Of a stretch of 64,000 nt of DNA, positions 17,015 to 26,434 are shown one piece after another. The stretch comes from CBFHMJ01 sp965656875 (GTDB taxonomy: Bacteria > Pseudomonadota > Gammaproteobacteria > Enterobacterales > Alteromonadaceae). A program made the translations under genes and the position numbers. Below the pieces are notes generated by a model. The model was not told where the DNA came from and did no database searches. It saw nothing but the letters and a program-made list of their open reading frames with translations. Each line of letters starts with the position of its first letter. Position 1 is the stretch's first letter. The stretch covers positions 58,234-122,233 of the forward strand of contig CBFHMJ010000039.1 in NCBI GenBank assembly GCA_965656875.1. The letters are read 5' to 3'.

Positions 17015-17305
17015 GCCTCCTTCATATGATTAATCACTCTGCAATAATTACTTTTCCCTCTACCTCTTGCGAAATAGCCAACTACCACCAAATACCACCT
17101 GTTAAGTAGTTTTCGCGACCTGTAATGCACTTTATTTGTGCAAGTGTGCACTTTGCTTTATCTATTCAGAGCTAGTTATTCAGGATAAGAAATCAAATAA
17201 TTACTAAATTTGAATATATAATTACGTTATTCCTTGCTTTACATTGGTGCGCTTTGTAATCTTGACTGACCAGTTAAATTTACAAATTTTTGCGGGATAT
17301 TTTGT
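17015..17305 (+). other. Intergenic region upstream of the chemoreceptor
   Basis: About 290 AT-rich bp. The segment near 17127-17154 contains TGCACTTT twice with GTGCA inverted copies between, which could be a small operator; no sigma-28 type promoter was convincing. Confidence 0.3.
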
Positions 17306-19330
17306 ATGAAATTAAGGGTTTCTCACAAGGTTTACGCTGGTTTTGTAGTAATTTCCGTTTTAATTCTTATTCTTAGTATTTTTTCTACTTTGAATCTGTC
17401 TGCCATAGATGACTATGCAACCAAGGTTAAAGAAATTGCGGCACCAGTTCAGGTAAAAAGTAATCAACTTGAAATTAGTTTATTGAAACAAGCTAAGTTA
17501 AGTACACTAGGATTTAATGCTGATAACAAAACAGAAATTGAAGAAAGTCAGTTAGCTTTTGAAGCACAAACTAAAACATATAAGGAAACATACCAGAAGC
17601 TATATGGACTATTAGAGCAAGAACCTTCATTAAGAAAACACCTTGAAGGAGCTGCAACGAATTATCAGAATTACAATACTGCCGTTTCCAGTATGTTTTC
17701 TTCGTTAATTTCAAATATAGAGTCGCAAGCTCAGTTGCAACAAATGCAATCAACACTGGAGAACCATGTTGATGAGGCAGGCGCTCTGCTTTTAGAACTT
17801 TCCTATCTTGAAGCGCCAGGCAAACAAGATGTCGTAGAACGTATCTCAGGCGCAGCTAATCAGTTAGACAATTATTTACTGTCAACCATTACGTCTGGTC
17901 GTGAAATGCTTAGTTCAACCGATGCCAGTGCAGTAAATGGTGGTATTGAACAAGTCGAGTTTGCTGTTAGTAATCTCGATACTCAAATTGCATATTTATC
18001 ACAACTTGCATCAACCATTGAGACTGACGGTTTACTGGATCAGTTCATGTCTGAATATACAAAGATTAAACGCTTACTGGCTGGCGATAACAACATTTCT
18101 CAGATGAAACTCCAGCAACTAAGCCATGCCAGCAAGGCAGCAAATTCTTTAAAGTTATCCGAACGTGAAGTTAATCTGGCCATTTCTCACCTGGATAATC
18201 TCCTCAACGACGCCAATCAGCAATTAAACATGCTGCAACAAGACGTCATAGACAATGTAGATACAGGTATTACCCGTACTTACATTATCGTTGCAGTACT
18301 ACTAATTCTGGCAATAGCTATCGCCTATACCACCGTTCGCGCCATGCTGGTTCCGCTTAACGATGTGAACACAGCATTGCATGCAATAGCTGAAGGTGAT
18401 CTCTCAAAACAATTAACAATCCGCTCTGAAGATGAGTTTGGTGAGCTATCATCGAACATCAACCGAGTTGCATCCGATTTGAGAAGCCTGATTGAAAATA
18501 TAACGAATAATTCAGGTGAGCTTATCCGTTCAGCAGATCTCTCCGGTACAGAAATGGCTCAATTGTCTTCAGCGGCTGAAGTTCAAAAACAGGAAATCAG
18601 TCACGTTACACAAACTACGGCAGAAATGAGCAGCAATGCTAATTACGTCAATGAACAAGCTGACAGTGCAGTTTCCTTTATGAATGAAGCGCTACAACAA
18701 GCTTCATCAGCAGATCATATAGCTCAGGATAATAGTCAACGGATAATCGTTCTTGAAAGTAATTTAGAAAAGACCGAGCAAGCAATGCAGCGCCTCAAAA
18801 CCGAATCAGATAACATCGGTGGTATTCTGGAAACCATTCGAGGCATTGCCGAACAAACCAATCTTCTTGCATTAAATGCTGCGATTGAAGCAGCTCGAGC
18901 AGGGGAGCAAGGGCGAGGTTTTGCCGTCGTTGCAGATGAAGTACGCTCATTGGCAGCAAGGACTCAGGAATCAACATCTGAAATTCAATCAATGATTGAA
19001 AATCTGCAAAATGAAACCAATACAGCAAGCCGGGATATCATCCAGAGTCGTTCCGAAGCATCTGAATGTGTGAGTCATATCAGCACATTAACGGATTCAT
19101 TAACTCAGATTAATAGTGCAATCAACCAGATGCACTCTGTCAGCACTGAAATTGCGGCATCTGCACGACAACAATCTGAATTGAGCCAGGGTATCAACTC
19201 GCGTGTTAATGAAGTTGTTGTCATTGCCGAAGATAATGTGGGTAAAGCAGAAAAAACGCTCGAGTACAGTCACCAGGTATCAAATCTGTCTACCCGACTC
19301 AACAACGCAATTAAGCAATTCACCCTGTAA
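17306..19330 (+). CDS. Methyl-accepting chemotaxis protein
   Basis: 674 residues. Membrane segment 1 (about 9-30) and segment 2 (about 322-343) flank a helical periplasmic sensor domain of about 290 residues. A HAMP domain follows (about 344-396), then the cytoplasmic signalling domain whose conserved tip IRGIAEQTNLLALNAAIEAA to GRGFAVVADEVRSLAART (about 511-552) contacts CheA and CheW. The C-terminus (IKQFTL) lacks a CheR/CheB tethering pentapeptide. The sensor domain resembles no ligand-binding family I can name beyond a helical bundle, so the attractant is unknown. It is monocistronic with a terminator at 19356. Confidence 0.95.
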   Translation: MKLRVSHKVYAGFVVISVLILILSIFSTLNLSAIDDYATKVKEIAAPVQVKSNQLEISLLKQAKLSTLGFNADNKTEIEESQLAFEAQTKTYKETYQKLYGLLEQEPSLRKHLEGAATNYQNYNTAVSSMFSSLISNIESQAQLQQMQSTLENHVDEAGALLLELSYLEAPGKQDVVERISGAANQLDNYLLSTITSGREMLSSTDASAVNGGIEQVEFAVSNLDTQIAYLSQLASTIETDGLLDQFMSEYTKIKRLLAGDNNISQMKLQQLSHASKAANSLKLSEREVNLAISHLDNLLNDANQQLNMLQQDVIDNVDTGITRTYIIVAVLLILAIAIAYTTVRAMLVPLNDVNTALHAIAEGDLSKQLTIRSEDEFGELSSNINRVASDLRSLIENITNNSGELIRSADLSGTEMAQLSSAAEVQKQEISHVTQTTAEMSSNANYVNEQADSAVSFMNEALQQASSADHIAQDNSQRIIVLESNLEKTEQAMQRLKTESDNIGGILETIRGIAEQTNLLALNAAIEAARAGEQGRGFAVVADEVRSLAARTQESTSEIQSMIENLQNETNTASRDIIQSRSEASECVSHISTLTDSLTQINSAINQMHSVSTEIAASARQQSELSQGINSRVNEVVVIAEDNVGKAEKTLEYSHQVSNLSTRLNNAIKQFTL

Positions 19331-19355
19331 CAACTTTCCTATTGTTCATAAACAC

Positions 19356-19382
19356 AAAAGGCACGCTTTAGCGTGCCTTTTG
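19356..19382. terminator. Bidirectional terminator between the chemoreceptor and acyl-CoA dehydrogenase genes
   Basis: AAAGGCACGC and GCGTGCCTTT form a perfect stem with loop TTTA, A-run on one side and T-run on the other, between convergent genes. Confidence 0.88.
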
Positions 19383-19414
19383 TCATCAAGTAGCATTGAT
19401 AATGCCAGAGTAAT

Positions 19415-21190
19415 TTAAAACTCGCTCTCATCCATGGCAAATAATGAATCAGCACCAACGCGTGCTGTCGCCACCTTGCTATAAAAACGAGGAAGAACTC
19501 GCTCGATATAGAATTTAGCGGTTTTGAGTTTTGTTTTATAAAAGCTATCTGAGCTATCAGCGACCAAAGCTGCTTTGACCATTTCTAACCACATGTAACC
19601 ATAAAGTACATAACCTGCGGCATGAAGATAATCAACCGATGCAGCGCCAACTTCATTGCCATCTTTCATCGCTTTTTCAACGATTTCGGCCGTTAATACT
19701 TTTAGTTCTGCTATCGCATCAAGTAATGGACCAGCGATAAATTCTGCGTCAGATCCTTTCGCGTCTGTTGCTGAATCTTCAATCAGGGTTAGTAATGTCG
19801 TCATGGTAGCACCACCATTTGCGACTACCTTACGTCCCATTAAATCCAGCGCCTGTATGCCATTCGTTCCTTCATAGATTTGAGAAATACGAACATCACG
19901 AACTAATTGTTCCATACCCCATTCACGACTATATCCATGACCACCAAACACCTGCTGTCCTGTAACACAAGTATCAAGACCCATGTCAGTAACAAATGCT
20001 TTTGCTATCGGCGTTAACAGTTCTGCCAGTCGTCCGCTGTCTTTACGTTCCTGTTCATCATCAGCAAACTTGGCTTTATCAAGCTGTAAAGCGACAAACG
20101 TGTTAAACGCACGTCCCGCTTCTGTCAGTGATTTCATGTTCAATAGCATGCGACGAACATCAGGATGTACCATGATAGATTCAGGACCACCTTTGCGATC
20201 ACCATGAACACCAATACCTTGCAAACGTTCTTTAGCATAAGCCAGCGCGTTTTGATAAGAGCGCTCAGAACAACCAACGCCCTGGCTACCCATGCTTAAA
20301 CGTTCATAGTTCATCATGGTAAACATGTTAGCTAAGCCCTGATTTAATTCGCCGACCAGATAGCCCGTCGCGCCATCAAAATTCATTACGCAAGTCGGTG
20401 AACCATGCAAACCCATCTTGTGTTCAATAGATCCACAAGAAACCTGATTAGCTTCGCCCAGCTCACCATTCTCAGTTACCATAAACTTAGGAACTACAAA
20501 CAATGAAATGCCACGACTACCCGCCGGTGCATCAGGTAATTTAGCCAGAACTAAGTGAACAATATTTTCTGACAGATCATGCTGACCCGCCGTAATAAAG
20601 ATTTTAGTTCCAGTAATGGAATAAGTTCCGTCTCCTTTATCTACCGCTTGAGTACGCATAATACCAAGGTCAGTACCGGCATGAGATTCAGTCAAACACA
20701 TGGTTCCTGACCACACACCTGAATATAACTTTTCAAGATATCGAGATTTTAATTCTTCAGAAGCATGCTGATTTAACGTCAGCGATGCTGCTGATGTCAG
20801 CCCGATATATAACGAAAAACTAAGATCGGCTGAACACATCATTTCGTCGTGCATTGAAGCCAGTACTTTTGGCATTCCCATGCCACCGAATTCAGGGTTT
20901 CCGGTTAATCCAACCCATCCACCTTCTGAAATCGTATTATAAATATCTTTGTAGCGTGCAGGTGTCGTTACTTCGCCATCGGCAAACTTGACGCCATTTT
21001 CGTCAACTTCTCTCATATAGGGCGCGATTAACGTCTCAGTGATTTTGGCACTTTCGTCAAGAATTGCATTAGCCGTATCAACATCAACCGCTTCGCTTAA
21101 CATTGACGAACGTTGCCAGAATTCATTGGCATTAAACACGTCATACATTAAGAATTTCATTTCTTTTACAGGAGCAAAGTAGCTACTCAT
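19415..21190 (-). CDS. Acyl-CoA dehydrogenase, DmdC/FadE-type with N- and C-terminal extensions
   Basis: 591 residues. The start MSSYFAPVKEMKFLMYDVF is the short N-terminal domain (PF12418 type) of this subfamily. The core has MCLTESHAGTDLG and ITGTKIFITAG (FAD and substrate binding), GHGYSREWGMEQLVRDVRISQIYEGTNGIQALDL near the C-terminal third, and a further C-terminal domain (PF12806 type) with FYIERVLPRF. Members oxidise acyl-CoA thioesters to 2-enoyl-CoA; relatives include DmdC (methylmercaptopropionyl-CoA dehydrogenase) and medium/long-chain enzymes, and the substrate cannot be fixed from sequence. PsrA- and FadR-like sites upstream suggest fatty acid control. Confidence 0.88.
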   Translation of the reverse strand: MSSYFAPVKEMKFLMYDVFNANEFWQRSSMLSEAVDVDTANAILDESAKITETLIAPYMREVDENGVKFADGEVTTPARYKDIYNTISEGGWVGLTGNPEFGGMGMPKVLASMHDEMMCSADLSFSLYIGLTSAASLTLNQHASEELKSRYLEKLYSGVWSGTMCLTESHAGTDLGIMRTQAVDKGDGTYSITGTKIFITAGQHDLSENIVHLVLAKLPDAPAGSRGISLFVVPKFMVTENGELGEANQVSCGSIEHKMGLHGSPTCVMNFDGATGYLVGELNQGLANMFTMMNYERLSMGSQGVGCSERSYQNALAYAKERLQGIGVHGDRKGGPESIMVHPDVRRMLLNMKSLTEAGRAFNTFVALQLDKAKFADDEQERKDSGRLAELLTPIAKAFVTDMGLDTCVTGQQVFGGHGYSREWGMEQLVRDVRISQIYEGTNGIQALDLMGRKVVANGGATMTTLLTLIEDSATDAKGSDAEFIAGPLLDAIAELKVLTAEIVEKAMKDGNEVGAASVDYLHAAGYVLYGYMWLEMVKAALVADSSDSFYKTKLKTAKFYIERVLPRFYSKVATARVGADSLFAMDESEF

Positions 21191-21219
21191 GGTTAAACCT
21201 CATCAAGGTTAAAAAAACA

Positions 21220-21235
21220 AACTGGTCCGAACAGA
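21220..21235 (-). promoter_or_regulatory. FadR-like site upstream of the acyl-CoA dehydrogenase gene
   Basis: ACTGGTCCGAACAGA matches the enterobacterial FadR consensus ACTGGTCNGACCAGT at most positions. It lies 30 bp upstream of the acyl-CoA dehydrogenase start. Compared by eye only. Confidence 0.5.
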
Positions 21236-21264
21236 CGGTATAGAATGACTGAAACAATCATTAA

Positions 21265-21284
21265 ATTCAAACATGTGTTTGAAT
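21265..21284. promoter_or_regulatory. PsrA-like palindrome in the divergent control region
   Basis: ATTCAAACATGTGTTTGAAT is a palindrome with two 9-base arms and a TG centre. The CAAAC...GTTTG core is the motif known for PsrA, the TetR-type fatty acid regulator of many gammaproteobacteria. It lies 75 bp upstream of the acyl-CoA dehydrogenase gene and 165 bp upstream of the peroxiredoxin gene. Confidence 0.65.
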
Positions 21285-21449
21285 AATTATATTTCAGCGA
21301 TCTCTGATGACTGTACTCAGGCTTTTACGCTCATCAGACCAGTGGGGATTTTCTTTGCATGTATTACTCGACATTTTTCAGCATAAGGGGATTGAAAACT
21401 GCGCTACAGAGCACAATAAACCTGAATACAACCACTTTAGGAGAAGACC

Positions 21450-22088
21450 ATGTCAGCGCTTTCACAGCAGCTTGAAGAACTAAAACTAGCTATGGCAGAC
21501 AGACTGCCGCAAGAGATCAGAGACAAGTTTGCAGCGGCAACTGAAGCCCTGAAAAACACCGGCATTGAAGACACGATGGCTCATCCTGGTGAACAATTTC
21601 CTGATTTTTCATTACCGGATGCGACTGGCAAACAGGTCAGCCTTGATGAATTAATTGAAGAAGGTCCGTTGGTTGTTACTTTTTATCGGGGAAGTTGGTG
21701 TCCATACTGCAATCTTGAACTGAGAGCCTATCAAGATTTAATGGGTGAAATTACAGAGCGAGATGCCCGATTAGTAGCGATTTCACCACAAAAGCCTGAT
21801 CAGTCTTTGTCCGCAAAAGAAAAAGAAGGATTGTCATTTGATGTACTGTCAGACACTGACAATCGACTCGCTGAAGCACTGGGTATCATGTTTCCTCTGG
21901 CTGAAGAACTACGATCTATATACGCCAACTTTGATTTGAATTTACCCGATATCAATGATGTCGATAACTGGAATCTCCCACTACCAGCCACGTTTGTTGT
22001 TGGAATGGATAAGACAATTGAATGGGTATCTGCCGATGCTGATTACACCAATCGGCCTGACCCGTCTGAAGTTTTGAATCACCTGTGA
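21450..22088 (+). CDS. Peroxiredoxin-like (AhpC/TSA family) protein
   Basis: 212 residues, no signal peptide, start preceded by AGGAGAAG. Residues about 42-190 form a thioredoxin-fold domain: PGEQFPDFSLPDATGKQVSLDEL, then FYRGSWCPYCNLELRAYQDLM, where the reactive Cys sits in a CxxC. AISPQKPDQSLSAKEKEGLSFDVLSDTDNRLAEALGI is typical of the peroxiredoxin-like AhpC/TSA group. It probably reduces peroxides or a thiol partner in the cytoplasm. The N-terminal 40 residues are helical and seen in this subgroup. It stands alone. Confidence 0.85.
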   Translation: MSALSQQLEELKLAMADRLPQEIRDKFAAATEALKNTGIEDTMAHPGEQFPDFSLPDATGKQVSLDELIEEGPLVVTFYRGSWCPYCNLELRAYQDLMGEITERDARLVAISPQKPDQSLSAKEKEGLSFDVLSDTDNRLAEALGIMFPLAEELRSIYANFDLNLPDINDVDNWNLPLPATFVVGMDKTIEWVSADADYTNRPDPSEVLNHL

Positions 22089-22221
22089 TTTTTGAACAGA
22101 AGGAGAAGCATGTTTCTCCTTCTGTAACTTTATAGCTTCTAAAGAATTAATACTAAACAACAAACCTGCCACCTTGCTATCATCAGGTCACTTTCTCATG
22201 CTCATCAATGAAGTGGCTACT

Positions 22222-23079
22222 ATGACAAATATAAAAAGAATCCTGGCACTCTCTTTAGCTTCCATTTGTACATTTTCATCCATTGCGGCTCAACCCGCAT
22301 TATGGCGAAATGTTTCACCTGAAAACACGTTATATATGGAGTTAGATGCAGGTCGGGTTGTAATTGAATTAAACACAGACTTTGCTCCAAAGCATGTTGA
22401 CCATATCAAGAAGCTAGTCCGCGACGGTTTTTATGATAATCGAACATTTTATCGAGTCATTGACCAGTTTGTCATACAAGGCGGTAATCCAATGCTCACG
22501 CCAAAAGACAAATGGGGCAATGTGAACATGCAACCTGAATTCGAACGAGAAATTCCAGCCAATGCCCCTTTTACTCTCGCCCAGTCTCCTGACTTATTTG
22601 CGGATCAAACCGGTTTTATCAATGGTTTCGCGGTAGCCCGGGATACCAAAGTAAAAAAAGAATGGCTTATTCACTGTGCTGGTACAATCAATCTGGCCAG
22701 AGGAATGGACCCAGCCTCTGGCACAACAGATTTCGCTATTATGCTGGGACAAGCTCCTCGTCACCTGGACAGAAACATGTCGATATTTGGTCGAGTTATA
22801 TATGGAATGGAGCATCTCAATGCAGTTACACGAGGAGAGCGCGATAAAAACGGCATCATCTATGATGAGTCGAAACAAACTCGTATCAACAAACTATCAG
22901 TAGCAGCTGATTTGCCCGTGAAACAGCAACTAAAAATCAGAATGTTAGACACTGCTTCAGAGGCATTTAAGGGCAACATGAAAGCAAACAGGGAACGAAG
23001 TAACGCGTTTTATGTTAACAAAGGAACGGGGGCACTAGATGTGTGCTATCAAAAGGTAGATGTAAGAGTTCAGTCCTGA
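22222..23079 (+). CDS. Exported cyclophilin-type peptidyl-prolyl isomerase
   Basis: 285 residues from the ATG at 22222, chosen because it begins a signal peptide (MTNIKRILALSLASICTFSSIAAQ); an in-frame start at 22174 would bury it. The cyclophilin domain contains VIELNTDFAPKHVDHIKKLVRDGFYDNRTFYRVIDQFVIQGGNP, with the catalytic Arg (FYRVI) and Gln (IQGG), and later MLGQAPRHLDRNMSIFGRVIYGME. It would catalyse prolyl isomerisation in the periplasm. The domain is larger than E. coli PpiA with an insertion around residues 85-150 and a C-terminal tail of about 50 residues. It is not adjacent to other folding genes. Confidence 0.88.
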   Translation: MTNIKRILALSLASICTFSSIAAQPALWRNVSPENTLYMELDAGRVVIELNTDFAPKHVDHIKKLVRDGFYDNRTFYRVIDQFVIQGGNPMLTPKDKWGNVNMQPEFEREIPANAPFTLAQSPDLFADQTGFINGFAVARDTKVKKEWLIHCAGTINLARGMDPASGTTDFAIMLGQAPRHLDRNMSIFGRVIYGMEHLNAVTRGERDKNGIIYDESKQTRINKLSVAADLPVKQQLKIRMLDTASEAFKGNMKANRERSNAFYVNKGTGALDVCYQKVDVRVQS

Positions 23080-23107
23080 TTGACCAGTAAATAACTAGAA
23101 AAAGTGA

Positions 23108-23443
23108 TTAACGGCGTCGTTCAGGAAAATGCAAAACATTGTTGTCCGGCGCTGTAACATCCTCCAGATCCAACGTTTGCTCTCCTGCTGTTAATTTTTC
23201 TAAGTCTGATAAATAACGATTAACTTTAGATGCCCACAGCCTGTTTAATATCATTTGTGTTTCGCCAGGCTCCATATTCAGTATCGTAACCTTTTCCTGC
23301 AACAACTGATGTTGGCGTTCAGACATTTTATCTATCGTGACTTCTCTGAGAATAATACGATCTCTTGATTGCAAAAACAGAATCACAACGCCTGCCGCGA
23401 TAAAAATCGATGCAATAGACATTGTTAACATTAAAGACTCCAT
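23108..23443 (-). CDS. Small single-pass membrane protein of unknown function
   Basis: 111 residues with one N-terminal membrane segment (about residues 4-25, MLTMSIASIFIAAGVVILFL) and a charged cytoplasmic or periplasmic helical remainder (MSERQHQLLQEKVTILNMEPGE). I recognise no family. The ATG follows GGAGG. Its start overlaps the end of the upstream membrane-protein gene by 13 bp, so the two are translated together and probably act as a pair. Confidence 0.65.
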   Translation of the reverse strand: MESLMLTMSIASIFIAAGVVILFLQSRDRIILREVTIDKMSERQHQLLQEKVTILNMEPGETQMILNRLWASKVNRYLSDLEKLTAGEQTLDLEDVTAPDNNVLHFPERRR

Positions 23444-23994
23444 TTACGAAAACCTCCGTCATTTCGTTTCGACACCCATACATTTTGCGCAAAAACGATA
23501 AAAGGTACAAACATTACCGTAATTATTAACGCAATATTGATCATTGGAATGCCGGAAAGATAAGCGTTCAAGAGATAGTCCGTCTCAAATCCTTCAATTT
23601 CGATATATCTTGCAGCATGCATTATTGAAAATACAAAGTAGCAAAATACCATGACATAGGCTGAGAAGCCGGGGGTAAGTCGCTGTACATAATGAAGCCG
23701 GGTGACAGCCAGAATCGCGCCGATGTGCGTCATTATTAGTACTCCATACCAGATAGCGTACTTCCAATGAGCCATATATGCATTTTCAGTCACCCAACTC
23801 ATAAGTGGCTGTTGATACCAGCTAATCATCGCATTACAACTTAACATCATCAAAGCAACTATAAAGTAGGAACTTAATTGCCGTATGAGGAAAACTGCCA
23901 AAATGAACACCAAAAAGTTCGCTGGCAACACACCATCCTGTAGTAACAAAAAAATATGTTCAGAACTGGTATGCATTACAACTTTTTCACTCAC
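23431..23994 (-). CDS. Multi-pass membrane protein of unknown function
   Basis: 187 residues with about five or six hydrophobic segments (around residues 21-37, 42-60, 78-101, 108-125 and 141-168) joined by short loops; no motif of a known transporter or enzyme was seen. The longest frame starts with GTG at 23994; an ATG at 23976 is also possible because AGGTGA lies before it, so the start is unsettled. It overlaps the following small membrane-protein gene. Both face away from the upstream AT-rich region shared with the TonB receptor gene. Confidence 0.65.
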   Translation of the reverse strand: MSEKVVMHTSSEHIFLLLQDGVLPANFLVFILAVFLIRQLSSYFIVALMMLSCNAMISWYQQPLMSWVTENAYMAHWKYAIWYGVLIMTHIGAILAVTRLHYVQRLTPGFSAYVMVFCYFVFSIMHAARYIEIEGFETDYLLNAYLSGIPMINIALIITVMFVPFIVFAQNVWVSKRNDGGFRKWSL

Positions 23995-24488
23995 CTGATT
24001 AATTTACCAATAAAAAATATGTATCTTTGGAACGTTTAATCCTAAAACACTATGTATCATTTCAGAAGCAACTTGTTGTCATATTGTAACTTTTACACAC
24101 TAATCACTTGCAAAGCTCTTTTATCTCAACAAGTTACCCAAAACACTTTATATTTTGGTTTACGCTTGCTTAACTGACATTCTGAACAGGAAACATAATC
24201 GGTAAAATAAATCGTTTACGATTCAATTACCACTAGTGGGACATATTTTTAAACAGTTAAAAAGGTCAGTCAACATAGTTTATACGTTATGTTAGTCATA
24301 TTTTTACATTTAACAAGGGTATTTCGATGACGTTTTCATATATCCAACAACAGACCCTGTAATGCAATAAAAATGGTGTTAAACAATAAGTTATAATAGA
24401 GACTTCTATATTTTTGATTTTATACACCAGTATTGTCTTGTTCTCAAATGGGGTATAAGAAACTAAGAACTGTTTCGTAATTCTTACC
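23995..24488. other. AT-rich divergent intergenic region
   Basis: 494 bp between the membrane-protein pair and the TonB receptor gene. I see no Fur-like GATAAT array. A weak inverted repeat AACATA...TATGTT lies near 24272-24293. It probably holds both promoters, but none is clear. Confidence 0.4.
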
Positions 24489-26396
24489 ATGTCGCAAAGT
24501 AACTATTCAGGTAAATTAACTCTTTCTCTTTATGTCGCGCTGTGTATGACGACGACAATAGTGATCGCTGACGAAAATAAAAATGCCACTGTTGAGAGAC
24601 TAACCGTGCAGGGTTCTCGTCATCAGGCAGGGCAAACACTGTCAGTATTCAATTCCAGGATCTCTCCCGCTCAGACAGATCGCTATCCTGTTTCAATAAC
24701 TGATCTGGTCACTCAACTTCCTGGCATTGACTTTAATGGACAGGGCGGTCTGTTCCAGGTGTACTCGTTGCGCGGAGCCAGCCGATGGCGAGTAAGCTCA
24801 ACACTGAACGGAATGAAGATCACGACGGACAGACGAGCAGGTACAAACGCGTCATTTATTGATCCATTCTTTATTGAATCCATTGATATTGTTAAAGGAC
24901 CACAATCAGCGCTATATGGTCAGGGTGCTATCGGTGGGGCAGTAGACATGACAACGGCAACTTTTGACGGGTTTACCGGACGCATCGGATACGAAAGTGA
25001 TTCCGGAGAGCGTATCATTCAGGGAGGTTGGGGAAATGAATTTTTAACCGTTGGGCTGTCTTCCCGAACGGCAAATAATACTGAATCACCAAATGGTACT
25101 GCCCTGTTTTCTGAATACCAACAACAATCTGCGCTGGTTAGCCTTCATACTGATATAAATGATTACTGGACTCTCGATTTTTCTTTTGTTCCCACAACTT
25201 CGTCGGACATTGGAAAAGCCAATAATGATGATTTTATAAATACCAAAAAAACGCAGTATCCCGAAGAGAGCCATGTCATTACGCAAATCAATCTCACCAG
25301 CGAACATGGCTGGCAAATTCAGGCAGGTCTGCATAACCAGCAACTTGATACTGAAGTCACACGCTACGAAAAGCGCATCAATGAGACATTTTCCAGCGCA
25401 CGCGACCACTTTTTATCACTCAGTAAATCCTGGTCCTTTGACAATCAGCAATTAACCATTGGCAGCGATCTTCATAACAGACAAAATGTCTCGGTTATTG
25501 AGCGAGTTACCCAGCTATCCAATACATCAACAGAGCGTTTCCCTATTCTTGAGGGTGATGAAAAGAATCATTCAGTCTTTGCTACCTGGAATGGTTTCTA
25601 TGATCAGATAGCATTTTCTGCGGGCGGACGATACAGCGAAAACGCTACGTCAAATCCACAGAACGGTGCACAGACGCTCTCAGCTGCCTCAGGATTTGCG
25701 GCCGTCGTTTACAACCTGTCCAGCCAACTTGATTTAACCGCATCACTTGGCTATGGCGTTCGATTTCCAACCTTATCTGAACGCTATTTTGATGGAACTA
25801 CCGGCCGGGGAAAGCTAACAGGCAATCCAGCACTGGAAAAAGAAAAAGCCACAAATTATGAAGTCGGTATGCAGTATCGTTTCAATCAAACAACGATAAA
25901 ACTCGCCGGTTTTTACAACGACATCACTGACTACATCGAACGAATAAACCTGACTGATGAGCATCAAAGTTTTGAAAACCGTGATTCTGGCTACATTCAA
26001 GGTATTGAGTTTGCGCTGTCTCACCAATGGACAGATTCTCTGAGTATTGATCTCTCCGGACACAAACAGCGAGGTATGGACAACAATAATCAACCTCTCG
26101 CAGATGTCAGTCCGGCTCGACTGTCATTAACAACTCGTTGGGACAATAATGACTGGACAGCATCCATGTCATTCAATCAACGATTTGGAAAAAATGATAT
26201 TGCTGATGGTGAGCAGATATTGCATGACAGACTGGATATATCGGGGAAGATCGCCTGGTTTATCAATGATTCGACATCGATGACTGTCTGGTTAAATAAT
26301 CTGACCGATGAACAATGGCATGTATCAGCCGATGACAAGAGCGCCTTAAATCGCTCTCGCCACATTGGGCTGATGCTGGAATGGAAAATACAATAG
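24489..26396 (+). CDS. TonB-dependent outer-membrane receptor
   Basis: 635 residues. A signal peptide (about 1-27) is followed by the plug domain with VERLTVQGSRHQAG (TonB-box-like TVQGS), DLVTQLPGIDFNGQGG, YSLRGASRWRVSSTLNGMKI and IDIVKGPQSALYGQGAIGGAVDM. The rest alternates beta strands and ends in a short strand (RHIGLMLEWKIQ), the barrel closure. Such receptors import siderophores, haem, cobalamin or other scarce ligands with TonB energy. The substrate is unknown: no Fur box, ABC transporter or TonB gene is adjacent. The ATG has no clear ribosome site. Confidence 0.88.
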   Translation: MSQSNYSGKLTLSLYVALCMTTTIVIADENKNATVERLTVQGSRHQAGQTLSVFNSRISPAQTDRYPVSITDLVTQLPGIDFNGQGGLFQVYSLRGASRWRVSSTLNGMKITTDRRAGTNASFIDPFFIESIDIVKGPQSALYGQGAIGGAVDMTTATFDGFTGRIGYESDSGERIIQGGWGNEFLTVGLSSRTANNTESPNGTALFSEYQQQSALVSLHTDINDYWTLDFSFVPTTSSDIGKANNDDFINTKKTQYPEESHVITQINLTSEHGWQIQAGLHNQQLDTEVTRYEKRINETFSSARDHFLSLSKSWSFDNQQLTIGSDLHNRQNVSVIERVTQLSNTSTERFPILEGDEKNHSVFATWNGFYDQIAFSAGGRYSENATSNPQNGAQTLSAASGFAAVVYNLSSQLDLTASLGYGVRFPTLSERYFDGTTGRGKLTGNPALEKEKATNYEVGMQYRFNQTTIKLAGFYNDITDYIERINLTDEHQSFENRDSGYIQGIEFALSHQWTDSLSIDLSGHKQRGMDNNNQPLADVSPARLSLTTRWDNNDWTASMSFNQRFGKNDIADGEQILHDRLDISGKIAWFINDSTSMTVWLNNLTDEQWHVSADDKSALNRSRHIGLMLEWKIQ

Positions 26397-26434
26397 ATGT
26401 AAGTTTTACATGACAGGCAGTCAAACACTTACGA

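Noticed and set aside
17127..17154. Repeated TGCACTTT with inverted GTGCA upstream of the chemoreceptor
   Set aside because: Short and imperfect; not enough to call an operator.
24327..24362. 11-codon frame MTFSYIQQQTL with AAGGG upstream of the TonB receptor
   Set aside because: No amino-acid bias, no attenuator-like fold and 126 bp from the gene; probably chance.
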